Part shown: positions 12,220-23,077 of the stretch, piece by piece
Numbering within the stretch: position 1 is the stretch's first letter
Layout of the letters: each line of letters begins with the position of its first letter
Source of the DNA: Annona cherimola
Lineage: Eukaryota > Streptophyta > Magnoliopsida > Magnoliales > Annonaceae
Length of the DNA: 64,000 nucleotides
Assembly: GCA_030490835.1 (NCBI GenBank)
Contig: CM059971.1
Coordinates: 4,162,545 to 4,226,544, forward strand
Reading direction: 5' to 3'
Notes under the pieces: model-generated
What the model was told of the DNA's origin: nothing
What the model saw: the letters and a program-made list of their open reading frames with translations, nothing else
Database searches by the model: none
Translations under genes and position numbers: made by a program

Positions 12220-12314
12220 CTTCAAATTCCCTTTCTTCCTATTATATAAGGAAGAGTAGGAACTGGACAGGTGTGCTCTTTTGCTCTTTCTCATTTTCTC
12301 TGGGATTTTGTAAT

Positions 12315-12693
12315 GGAGGAATTATCCTGTTAATCTGGTTAAGCAAATAGCTCTCTTAGTCCACCTCAAAAACTTAGTTCACATCTAAAAACTCATTTAA
12401 AATACCTATTTTTATTTTTTCTTCATATATTTGTTTATGTAAGTATATTTAATATATAAACTAAGTTTTACTATTTTTGGATCTGTGTATATATTTTTTT
12501 GAAATTTTTATAGATGTTTAAAAATCTCAAAATATATACACATATTCAAAAATAGTAAAACTTAGTTATATGTTAAATACGCTTAGATGAACAACTATAT
12601 GAAGAAAAAAATAAAAAATATGTGTTTTAAATAAGTTTTTTGAGATGAGCTAAGCTAGCCATTTGCTTAGCTCTGGCTACTAAGGTCACTTCC
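12315..12693. mobile_element. Foldback MULE-type MITE with 10-bp target duplication
   Basis: The left tip GGAGGAATTATCCTGTTAAT pairs with the right tip complement GGAAGTGACCTTAGTAGCC. It is flanked by perfect ATTTTGTAAT at 12305-12314 and 12694-12703 (the repeat could be counted as 9 to 11 bp). Subfamily of 4027 and 9523. Confidence 0.8.
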
Positions 12694-12764
12694 ATTTTGT
12701 AATGTGGTCATTCTGAGATTTTGTAATGTGGCATTATGGAGGAAACTCTAGACTTATTTTGGAA

Positions 12765-13010
12765 AGTGATAAAAATTTTGGATAAAAAACTTTTAGTATA
12801 GAAAGTTTTTAATAGAAGAAAATGATATAATATGGTAAGGTAATAATGGCGAGTGAAAAGAATAAAATTAAAATAGATATATCAGTTGTATGAGTAGTTT
12901 TGTAAAATTAATTAAAATAAACTGGTTTTATTGGAAGATGTGAAGAAATAATTAAAAATAAAATAGTTGTAGATAAAAATTTTGTTTGAAAAATTTTATA
13001 TATAATTAAA
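12765..13010. repeat. Dispersed AT-rich repeat (hAT-like), inverted copy
   Basis: Words such as 'aaaactttta.tatagaaa', 'ataaaattaaaatagatat' and 'aaaatagttgta' are the complement of those in 39930-40215 and 40955-41228. The tips are not clear here. Confidence 0.45.
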
Positions 13011-13029
13011 CATGTGCTTAATTTTTCTA

Positions 13030-13357
13030 AGAGGAGTGATCTCTTTAGACTGGATTTCAGACTGATCCAAAAACATAATTTTTTTATTTTTTAAACTTTT
13101 TCATAAGCATGCTAATCTAGTTGTATTTAGTCTATAAATTAAGTTTTACCATTTTTGGATATATATATATATTTATTTTAGATTTTTAAAAATACGGGTA
13201 TTTAACTCATTTTAAATTATTTAATATGACTTAAGCACCCCTTTTTTAAAAATCCAAAATAAATATATATATATACATATATATCAAAAATTGGTAAAAA
13301 TTTGATTTATAGATTAAATGCAAGTAGATTAACATGTTTTTGAAATATATTTCTAAA
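13030..13357. mobile_element. Foldback MITE cut off at its right end
   Basis: The left tip begins GGAGTGATCTCTTTAGACTG. Both inverted inner arms are present. The right arm stops at 'tgaaatatatttctaaatat', where a TA tract and the Micron-like element M4 follow, so the right tip was lost or displaced. Confidence 0.6.
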
Positions 13358-13740
13358 TATATATATATATATATATATGAGACCCGATCCTGTGCAGTCT
13401 GACTGCACTGTAATTACGGTGCAGTCAGCTGTAAAATGGACCCCACACATATTAGATTGTAATGAAATTTTATACACTCATTTATCCATATATAAATTAT
13501 ACTTTAGACGGTTTAGATGTTAAAAAAACCACTTTAAACTTGATATTTACATTAAACTATTTTATTACGTTGATTTTGCACCATTTTAAGATGGGGACTG
13601 CACACATGTTGGATTTGGATGAAAATTAGTATGCTATTAAAGTGAACAATTCTAAATACAATGGGTGGGGTAGATTTTCCATTTATGATCAAGTGGGGCC
13701 CACAGTGCATGGACTGCACGGTGCAGTCGCATGCACTGGA

Positions 13741-13794
<54 letters not shown>
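13356..13794. mobile_element. Micron-like element M4 flanked by TA tracts
   Basis: TA tracts lie at 13356-13378 and 13748-13794. The element at 13379-13747 begins with an internal palindrome, 'tgcactgtaattacggtgca', and ends with 'gactgcacggtgcagtcgca'. 'gtggggcccac' lies near its right end. It is nearly the exact inverted copy of 19277-19645. Known Micron elements of rice sit in TA microsatellites; calling this one a relative is inference. Confidence 0.7.
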
Positions 13795-13797
<3 letters not shown>

Positions 13798-13907
13798 TTT
13801 TGGACAAGAACATTTTTCTTTTTCCTACAGCCGTTTCTAAGCCGAAAAGAAAAAAAATGTCCGCCGTCGTCAGTTGTTTTGAATCTTCTCAAAGTTAATA
13901 TTTTTTG

Positions 13908-14150
13908 ACTTGCATATCATATGTTGATATGCAATGATGAAAAATTTTCATATATTATGAATAAAATTTTATTTAATCATATATTGATAATAAAATTTCT
14001 TAATAAAAATATTTTTTTATCATTTGTTGATATTATTGAAATTTTTTATCATGTGTTGATAAAAGTGAAATTTTGTAATATGTTGATAATAATAAAATTT
14101 TATTTATCATATGTTAATAATGAAAGTGATTTTTTTTTGTTATAAGTTGA
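13908..14150. repeat. Degenerate ~25-35 bp tandem repeat (atcatatgttgat units)
   Basis: About seven irregular units of the form 'atcatatgttgataataaaa' occur here. Each has a near-palindromic atcatatgttgat core. A shorter array of the same unit lies at 16046-16185 in the second copy of the intron block. Confidence 0.6.
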
Positions 14151-14378
14151 TACATTAGCCTATATCTAATATTATTCTTCTATTAAAAGTAGTTTATATA
14201 TTGACGTCGAAATATTATTTTATAAACAGAAATAGTTATATGGAAACAAATTACCTCTGTTTGTCTAGCCTTTTTTTTTTTAAAACATATAATTTTTTTT
14301 ATAGTAAATAAAAACCGAGCATTACTAAATCTGTAAGTTATGTGTGGGGTTGATATTAATGCCAAGCGTGAGAAGAGG

Positions 14379-14732
14379 CGAAATGTTTCAATGTCTTCAA
14401 TGCATCAGGTGCAAAATCCATTTTTTTTTAATTTTTTTGGAATTTTTTATAAAATTATTAGTTTATGGGTATTTAATTTATAAATGAAGTTTTACCATTA
14501 TTGCGATGTGTACGTATGTTTGTCTGATTTTTTAAAAATGGGGTTTTTGTAGTCATTTTTAAATGATTAAAATACTCTTATTCAAAATATATATATATAT
14601 ATATATAGATTTCTAAAAATGGTAAAACTTAATAAATATTTTAAATACGGCTAGATTAATGGTTTTATAAAAAGATTTTCACAAAAAAAAACTTCAAAAA
14701 AAAGCGGGTTTTATGCATTGAAACATTCATCG
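14379..14732. mobile_element. Foldback MULE-type MITE, TGCATT-tip subfamily
   Basis: The left tip CGAAATGTTTCAATG pairs with the right tip complement CGATGAATGTTTCAATG. The 9-bp flanks are GAGAAGAGG at 14370-14378 and GAGAAGAGA at 14733-14741. It is absent from the second copy of the surrounding intron block (near 16185), which gives an approximate empty site. Confidence 0.75.
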
Positions 14733-14989
14733 GAGAAGAGACCATGCCAAATTTTTTTTGGTTCCTAGTGTCAACGCGTCTTTTTTGGAAATTTGATTTT
14801 TATTAATGTCCTCTATTTCTATTATAACTTCGGCTTTTAGCTTTTATAGGAGTTTAGTTTTGTACAAATTTCTTAGTCCATAGTTGAAATCCTACACTAA
14901 ATCCTACACTATTTGCTTTTGTATTTTTTTTTATTTGCGAGGATTAATATGGTTTATGAAACTAATATGGAAAAGTTTGAGCAACTAAT

Positions 14990-15850
14990 ACGGAAAAGTA
15001 TGATCAATGGTTCCTATTCAGTGTGCTTCAATTTCTAGGACTTCCCTCATAAGTTGACCATATGACAATTTGTTCGCATATTAATTAGATCCATGCATAC
15101 ATGGGCTTAAGTATTGATTAATTCCATGTCTTTGTTGTAGAACAACCTAACTAATTGACCAATAAAAGTTGTGTTTTGGGGTTGTGAAATTCTGAATGAT
15201 TATTTTTCATTAATTCATATCAATTATTTATTTTGATTGGTTCGATAAATAATAATATAAATAATGAAACTATATAGACTAAGCCTTTGTGGTTTATGGA
15301 ATAAGAAAAATAAATTCATAACATTCTATTTTAAAGTTAATTCTTATATATTTAATTATTGATGAATTAAATTAAAAATATATTTTTTGATTTAAATTTA
15401 ATTTTGAGTGAATTATAAAATTGTCCAAATTTAATTCTTAGTAAATTAAATACATATTGGAGGTATCAACACTGATAATAAAAAATAATTTCAATAAAGT
15501 ACAATTAATGTTCTATTACACGACAAGAAGTTAAGTGTTTAGGCCGGAGATTCAAAGGCAATTGTAGAAGCGGACTTGTGATAATTTAATTACGAATTTT
15601 TTTTATAAATGTAGGGAGAGCTTTTCCACGACCTTACCTATTAATTGGCTGACCATAGTAGCTATGTGTAGATTTTAATTGTTCTTAAAATCAGAAAAAT
15701 AAATTCATATGTTAGGTGAATGGACTAACAATACTCAAATGTTTTGAGTAAGAGAATTAATTATATCATGTATATATTTTTGATAGTACTCATATATTTG
15801 TTATTATTTTTTTCTTCTCAATAAACTTGGTTTATCAAAAGACAATACTG
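14990..15850. repeat. Intron unit D, first copy (D1)
   Basis: It is collinear with 22203-23010: 'aaaagtatgatcaatggttc', 'ttgaccatatga', 'tttaagtatt.gttaatt', 'ggaataagaaaaataaattc' and 'aataataaaaaataatttc'. In the second copy it lies directly before CNL exon 2; here it is followed by unrelated sequence (15850-15971). Confidence 0.75.
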
Positions 15851-15971
15851 CGTAGACGTTCTGTGGGAAACCCTGGTAGACATACCATAGCAAAGAGAAT
15901 AGGCTTATAAGACAAATACATATTCCCCATATTGAGGTGAATTTATTAGCCTTATTTAATTTATATTTAAT

Positions 15972-16390
15972 TTTTGCTTCACTGTATCATAGCAAGAAAA
16001 TGTCCTCCTTACCAATTGGTTTGAATATTCTCAGCATTAATATTGTTCTTATTCGCATATCATATGTTGATAATATGACGAAAAAATTTCATATATTGCA
16101 AATAAAATTTTACTTAATCAAAAGTTGATAATAAAGTTTTTGGTCATGGGTTGATAATAATAAAATTTTATTTATCATGCGTAAGCAGAAAGTATGCCAC
16201 TTTTTTTTCGTGTGTGTCTTTTTGGGAGTTCGTTGTTGATTGATTTAATTTAAGCTTTTATATGAGCTACATAGTTGAAATGTTTCAATTTGGATTTGCT
16301 CTACGTTAAATATGCTAGTTAATATATCATAATTGGTAACCAATTTTATTTGCTTTTTAGCATTTTTTAAATCAAACTTGCTTTTATGAA
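15972..16390. repeat. Intron unit E, second copy (E2)
   Basis: Partner of 13813-14960. It keeps the order of that block but lacks the 14379 MITE. It runs into the F-type element at about 16385. Confidence 0.65.
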
Positions 16391-18100
16391 ACCCTTATTC
16401 TGTGTAACCTTTTATATCTTTAAAAATCTTACTTGTTGATGTTCATTTTATCAATTATGTTTATCATCATTTATATTATTATAGAAACTCTCTTATTTGT
16501 GAGTATTAATGTATATGAGCTACATCTATAAATGTGTAAAATCAATGTAATAAAATAAATTTTTAGTATTTTCAACTTCTAAACGATCTAAACCATCATT
16601 ATTATATGGATAAATGATTTTATACAATATTATTTCATTTTAATACATATGTGAATTGATATAAATATTTTTTTTAATTTATAATTTACACATAAATATA
16701 TTCATTTTTTGAGCAAATAATGGCCCATTGTAGCGCCTCCGACCCACAAGCATGCCACGCCACGTGGTACCTTACTCCGTGGATTTTTTTAGGCGGTAAA
16801 ACTTATGAATGAAACCCAAAGTTTCATCGCTTATATGAGTAGAAGCTTTTCCTAATTTGTCAGAAAATCAACTTGAATTTTTTTTCTTTTTTTTCTTTTT
16901 AGAACCCATATTGGTTTCATTTTATTAACTAAAATTCAGCAACATGCAATCTAAACTTAGGATGTTGGGACAATACAAAACCTGATAGTCATTACGAATC
17001 CAACATTTTACTCTAAATCACTCACATCTACTTAAATTAATCTAATCCCTCATTTATATAATTATACTTCACATAAGAATCTAATTATTACATTTAACAA
17101 CAACATTAGATATTCAAATATAATACCTACTCACAATTATAATAATTACAATCCCATGAATCCAAATTCATCGAAAATATTAAAAATCATACTTTCACTG
17201 CTCAACTAGCAGTGAAAGCTCTTCTATCAAATCTGCATCATTTGCACTCATTGATTGGTTGAAAACAATGAGTATAAAATACTCAGTAAATAAGCATTTA
17301 AAAATACATACTGTTCAAAACCTATGGCATGAATCAAAATCATAAAATTCTTAAATTATGCATGTGTGATAATATGATTAATACGCACACATGCATCATT
17401 CCATGACTTATTCCTAGTTTGGTAGATGATACTTATCAAGTGATCACCCGCTTATACGTCGGATGCACCGACTAAGCAACGTCAAGGACGGACTACTTGT
17501 CAAATTACAACTTTGACAAAGCCTCATGCATGAGTTCCATTTACATGTGCATTTTATACATTTATGACATGAATTGAGTTTTGCCAACTCAACATGATAA
17601 TAAGATTTGTACATGAAAATCAAGTTGTAAAAATATTTCAAGTACACGTTCTTTTTGTAAAACCTATGTACAGGGCAATGACCATCCCTAAGTACTTTTT
17701 TAATGCATGTTAATTTTAAAAATCATTTAAATAAACCAAACCGATTAGCAAATAACCTTTCTTGAAATAAAAAGGCAAGAACAAATTTTTCTTACCATAA
17801 AATTCTTTTGAATAAAAGAATCTTGAAAAGCTTGCTTACTTTTTTCCTTTAGCTTCCTTCATTTTTTCCGTTATACTTTCTTTTCTCTTTCCTTTACCCT
17901 TTCCTATTATAACCAACGAAGAATACATCTAAACATTTATTTCACCAATCACACATACTTATTCCATGATTAATTATGCATCTAACTACATACTTTTTCA
18001 AGACCTTTGGACATGGAGTTTAAGTATTCATGAACTTCAAATCTCCCAAAGTTACTAACTCTTTTTTAACTTAATCACACTTTCAAATTGGATGAATCAT

Positions 18101-18483
18101 GGACCCCAATTCAGTGCTCCCGGGAGCATGCAGTGGTGCATGCTCCCGGGCGCATACATATATTTTTTTTTACTTTTTTTGAAAATATTTTCATAAACAT
18201 GTTAGCCCAAGTGTATTTAATATGTGTGTAAATTTTTACCATTTTTAGAGTATTTTAGGTATTTATTTTTTATTTTTGAAAATCAGTGGCATTTTACGTA
18301 ATTTTACTAAAATGCCACTGATTTTCAAAAATCAAGAATAAATATCTAAAAATATCCAAAAATGGTAAAAATTGATATATATGTTAAATACACTTGGGCT
18401 AACATGTTTATGAAAATATTTCAAAAAAAAGTAAAAAAAATATATGTATGCGCCTGGGAGCATGCAGTGCTGAATCAGGGGCC
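18101..18483. mobile_element. Foldback MULE-type MITE, GCTCCCGGGAGC-tip subfamily
   Basis: The left tip GGACCCCAATTCAGTGC pairs with the right tip complement GGCCCCTGATTCAGCAC. The 9-bp flanks are ATGAATCAT at 18092-18100 and ATGAACCAT at 18484-18492. The left end carries an additional palindromic module around CTCCCGGGAG that is missing on the right. The G2 homologue has a deletion here, so it gives no empty site. Confidence 0.8.
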
Positions 18484-19262
18484 ATGAACCATAGCCTTAT
18501 AAGTTAACTACCCATAAAATACCCTTTGTACCTGAACTTGAACTGAATTTGAAATTCCTTACTTTCCAAGCTATTTAATCCTTTATACCATACTACATTT
18601 AACCTCCATTTGAATAAGCTTATAAATTACATTTGCTTTGCATTTAATACTTAACTAATAATTGTAATTCAAGTTTTAAATTTATACATAACACATAACG
18701 AACATATAAGCTTAGTATAGCTTCTACCATTATTTACACAACTTAAAAGTTAGTATATTCCGTTTACATTTTGTCTCCATAAAAACTTATATTTTCAAAC
18801 AGTAAATTTATCTACAGCAACTTAGATCTCATTTACACAAAATAGGGTTACCCACATTGACACATTCATTGGGTTCCCTATTACTTATATTTCTTTCTTT
18901 AAAATCTCAATCATTTAATTTAATTTAACTATCTAATAACAACTACGATCATTTGACATGTTAACTAATAACTTTATTTTACCCAAAAAAAATCTTATGA
19001 CTTACACACACCAAAGAATCATTCTCCACTTGGGCAAATATCTTATCCTCATTTAAAACATCAGTACATGAAATTCAACACAGTGACTTCATAATAATTA
19101 AGTCAATCTTAATCTTATAGATCTTTCCTACTTAGAATTTATAAATTTTAAACTGTATTATATCTGAAATTTCATGTATTATATAGGCTATTAAAGTCTC
19201 TTCATCCTTTTGTATTCAAAAATATACTTAGATAACTCATATATGCATAAACTTTGCATTTA

Positions 19263-19642
19263 ATATATATATATATGGGAAATGATCCAGTGCATGCGAC
19301 TGCACCGTGCAGTCCATGCACTGTGGGCCCCACCTGATCATTTCCCATAAATCCACCCCACCCATTGTATTTAGAATTGTTCACTTTATTACCATACCAA
19401 TTTTCATCCAAATCCAACATGTGTGTAGTCTCCATCTTAAAATGGTGCAAAATCAACGTAATAAAATAGTTTAATGTAAATATCAAGTTTAAAGTGGTTT
19501 TTTCAATATCTAAACCGTCTAAAGTATGATTTATATATGGATAAATGAGTGTATAAAGTTTCATTACAATCTAATATGTGTGGGGTCCATTTTACAGCGG
19601 ACTGCACCGTAATTACGGTGCAGTCCGACTGCACAGGATCGG

Positions 19643-19675
<33 letters not shown>
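19263..19675. mobile_element. Micron-like element M5 flanked by TA tracts, with paired empty site
   Basis: TA tracts lie at 19263-19276 and 19646-19675, with the element at 19277-19645. It is the near-identical inverted copy of M4: 'gcatgcgactgcaccgtgca' at the left and 'tgcaccgtaattacggtgca' at the right. The homologous LTR-like element G2 reads straight through at 34300-34325 ('ctttgcatttgatacctgaa'), without element or TA tracts. An open frame across its minus strand (19202-19564) is just the element. Confidence 0.75.
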
Positions 19676-19677
<2 letters not shown>

Positions 19678-22202
19678 GATGTATGGAATAATAAACCTTT
19701 CACTCGATATATAATTGATATTTTTATATTATAAGGTCATTTGAACTTAAGATAACCTTTACAACTTTTTTTTTGCACTTCCCCTCAAAACGTAACCATC
19801 AAATCTTAATTACCCATTAAAAAATAACTTAAATAACTTGATATTTTAAATTACTTAACATGCTCCTCAATTTCATAATCAATTTCATTTTTCTCTTATT
19901 TAACTCTCTCACTTGCTTAAAATGTATCATTTATTTCACGTTATTTCAATTTTATTTCCTTTCTACATAAAGCATATGAGTTAATCTAATAAATTTGTTT
20001 TCATGGCCAAACAACTTATTAACTAAGTTACTTCATTTAAATTTTTAACTCTCATAGCTTAACATATCATACCTCACATCTAATCATTAAACTAATCATA
20101 ATTATGAAAATACAATAATTAAATGCCTAAAAATTAATATCCAAGCTCATAATCTCAATTTAATGGTTGGCTTTTCCCCAATTTTCCTTTACTCCCATTT
20201 ATATACCTTATAATTTATCGTTCCATCATCATTCCTATGTATTATCCTTTTTAATATAATAATTATAACCTACCATATATCATAACCAAATTCATCATAT
20301 ATGTTCCTATCTAAATTTAACATTCATTTAGGTTTACTTGAAGTTCTTATATACATATATGTATATGTTTTTAATAATTAAAACTTTTCTTAACCACCCA
20401 TTTATTATAAATAAATTATATATCATTCTTCTAAAATTAAAATTATTCATTTAAGAGCCATCTTTAAACCCAAATTCATCACTCGTACACTTTCAACTTT
20501 AGTCATTTAAATGATGGGTTTCAACTTCAAAATTTAGGGATTTTACTCCCTTTCATTTTTACATGATTTATATACAGTAAGATTAATATTTTGAACGCTC
20601 CAACCATTCATATACATGTCATACAATTGTCACTTATTCATTCATTTTTTTTCATATTCTTTTGATACCAAAATTATATAAAATTCACCTTGTACACATT
20701 TAGTTAGAAGAAATGTCATACCTCCATATAAATTTCCTAACTACCCAATGTCATATATCATATATGTCTAGATTTTGGCTTCAAGATTTGTACATTTTGA
20801 TTTAAATTCATGTTCATATATTATTAAATTACTAAACTTAATGTTTACAAGAACGACACATATCCGTAACATATACACCTACCTGCCATCATTTTTTTCC
20901 ACCCAATATCACATCCGAACGGGTTCAAAATTATTTATAAATTACCCCATATATATAGTATAAAAGCCCTATGCCTAATCCACATTTTTCGTGCGCCCCC
21001 ACGTTCAAGATATGATAGAAATTTGAATTTTCTTTTTTATTCAAGATTATACATATAATTTTTGCAAATAATACATCCCACATTATTTAAATACATTAGA
21101 TAGCAATTTGGGCAAAAATATTAAAGCTTTTCAACTCTCGAAATTTTGGATTCATGCATAGGATTTAATTTTCACTTTCCACATACATCATTTGGCTCCT
21201 AAAATAAAGATCTACATGACTCTACGAAAATCCTTATGATTCCTGCGTATTTTAGTAAGAAATTTCAAAACCCCCCATAGCCACAAATATGAATTTTTTA
21301 TCTCATTTTCTATAATTCCTCTCTTCATTCTTATAGATCTAATCTTATTTAACAAAATCTCCATGATTTTCATAAGCTTGGAAAGAAGATTTTGAAAATT
21401 AACAAAAATCCATCTTTCTTACCTCCGGCCGGTGATGGGTTGGACGGAGGCAGCAGCAACGATGTGGGCAGTGGATGACTAGCTTCTCCCGTCCCTCCTC
21501 CTTCCTTCTCTTCTCCTCCTCCTCTTCTCCCTTCTTCTTCTTCTCTTCTTCTCCTTCTCTTTCTCTTTTTTTTTTCCCCTTTGTTCGAGCGATGGGAGAG
21601 AAAGGGCTGCCTTATGTGGCCGCACTTAAAGTAGTCCGTACGTACACACTAGCAGCTATCCCTCATATTATTTTTTTCTTATAAATGTCCATGTGTATAT
21701 TTATATGTCATGAATCATAATATTTTAAATCTTATAAGTTATACCCACCATATGCATTTAAGCCATTAAATCATAACTAGTCATTAATTTAAATAATTTA
21801 AATCAATTAATTACTTAAATTAAACCATTTGATTGAAATTCAATAATTAATCTAAAATTAAATGATATAGTTTTTTATTATTCCATTCAACATTAACACT
21901 CTAATTCATCATTATTTGTTTATTAATTCTCCTTTTTTTACTTTATAATTTTATTATATTAATAAAATTGTACTTTTATTAAAGTCATGACCCAAAATTT
22001 TCATTTATATATGCCACGTATTTATGATTTGCGATCTAAAAATTGCGGGTACTACACCCATGTGCTTATTTTATTGAATTAAACTCGGTTTCTTATATAA
22101 ATAAATGATATTAAATACAATGAATAGATTAAATTTTAAATCGATGAGCAACACCTTAAAAATTAAGGGGTTTCATGTTTTTTAATTTGATGCAGAATTA
22201 TT

Positions 22203-23010
22203 ATAGAAAAGTATGATCAATGGTTCCTGTTTAACATGCTTTAATTTTTGAGTCTTTTCTTATAAGTTGACCATATGAAATTTATTTATATCATAATTGG
22301 ATCTATGCATATATAGGTTGGTTTAAGTATTAGTTAATTCAATATCTTTGTTGTGGAATGATCTAACTAGCCAACGAATATTTGTGTTTTGTGGTTCCGA
22401 AATTCTGCATAATTATTTTTTATTAGTTCATACATTATTATTGATTTTGATTCGGCCAAATAAGTAATAATGTAAACAATGAAATCACATAGATGAAGCC
22501 TTATGGTTTAATGGAATAAGAGAAATAAATTCATAACATTATATTTTAAAGTTGATCCTTGGTGAATTAAATATAAAATATATATTTTGGTTTAATTTTA
22601 ATTCTAAGGGAATTATAAAATTGTTTAATTTAATTTTTTAGTAAATTAAATATATATAGGAGTTGTCAACATTAATAATAAAAAATAATTTCGATAAAAT
22701 ACAATTAAAGTTCTATTATATGACCAATATTAATGTCTAAGCTAAAAGTTCAAAGACAAATTTCTAAATAGATTCGTGATTATTTAATTAGGATTTTCAA
22801 AATGCAAGGAGAGCTTTCCATTACCTCACTTCTTAACTGGCTATCCAAAGAATCTATATGCAGAATTTAATTGCTCTTAATTTTTTTTAAAAAAATATTC
22901 TTATGTTAGGTGAATGGACCGATAACACTCATATCTTGAGTAAAAGAATTAATACATAGTATATATTTTTGGTAGCTCTCATATTTTTTATGATTATTTT
23001 CACACGTTGA
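22203..23010. repeat. Intron unit D, second copy (D2), next to exon 2
   Basis: Partner of 14990-15850. It ends about 65 bases before the proposed splice acceptor and would hold the branch site of the intron. Confidence 0.75.
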
Positions 23011-23077
23011 CATAAACTTGGTTGGTCAGATGAGGATGCCACATACCTGTTTATTAATTGATGGTGAAAATAAGCAG

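Larger units (their letters stand above)
13813..14960. repeat. Intron unit E, first copy (E1)
   Basis: It matches 15972-16390 ('aaaatgtcc', 'gcatatcatatgttgata', 'ttgataataataaaatttta') and, after an extra 0.2 kb and the MITE at 14379, again over 14742-14960. With D1/D2 it shows that an E-D block was tandemly duplicated inside the intron. Confidence 0.65.
16729..22056. mobile_element. LTR-like element G1 (solo LTR of a long-LTR retrotransposon)
   Basis: It begins TGTAGCGCC and ends GGGTACTACA, so it has TG...CA ends. It is flanked by a perfect 5-bp duplication, CCCAT, at 16724-16728 and 22057-22061. No gag, protease, RT or integrase reading is seen. Subtracting nested elements at 18101 and 19277 leaves about 4.5 kb, a size known for LTRs of LARD or Tat/Ogre-type elements; which lineage is unknown. 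A pyrimidine-rich stretch lies at 21480-21590. The homologue is at 30889-36537. Short open frames in it (20775, 21475) are low complexity or unconserved. Confidence 0.75.
16385..22190. mobile_element. F-type MITE split by a 5.3 kb insertion
   Basis: The left half is about 16385-16728 ('tatgaaacccttattctg') and the right half 22057-22190, ending 'aaggggtttcatg'. The tips form an inverted pair around GAAACCCTTA. Internal words 'ctaaacgatctaaacc' and 'tatggataaatgattttat' tie it to the Micron-like elements. The halves are interrupted exactly at the CCCAT target site of the LTR-like element. Confidence 0.6.
11651..23077 (+). other. Proposed 11.4 kb phase-0 intron of the CNL gene
   Basis: The donor is AAG|GTACATG at 11650/11651 and the acceptor AAGCAG|GTA at 23077/23078. 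Both ends are phase 0 and join ARNK to VRDCLLSPYG, as expected for RGA-type proteins. The content is almost wholly repeats: three foldback MITEs or fragments in the first 1.7 kb and another at 14379, a Micron element, a tandemly duplicated 1-2 kb unit, and a 5.3 kb LTR-like element. The pyrimidine tract before the acceptor is weak. cDNA would settle whether the intron is spliced. Confidence 0.55.

Noticed and set aside
13642..13908. 88-codon frame with (IY)n
   Set aside because: The repeat is a translated TA microsatellite in a Micron-like element.
13908..14150. CRISPR-like array
   Set aside because: The units are degenerate, without unique spacers, in a plant genome; this is a minisatellite.
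23018..23077. Coding start of the NB-LRR at 23018
   Set aside because: The codon is TTG, and the 20 codons to 23077 have no CC homology; they fit intron sequence before a CAG acceptor better. ATG 23030 remains possible only if exon 1 is not used.
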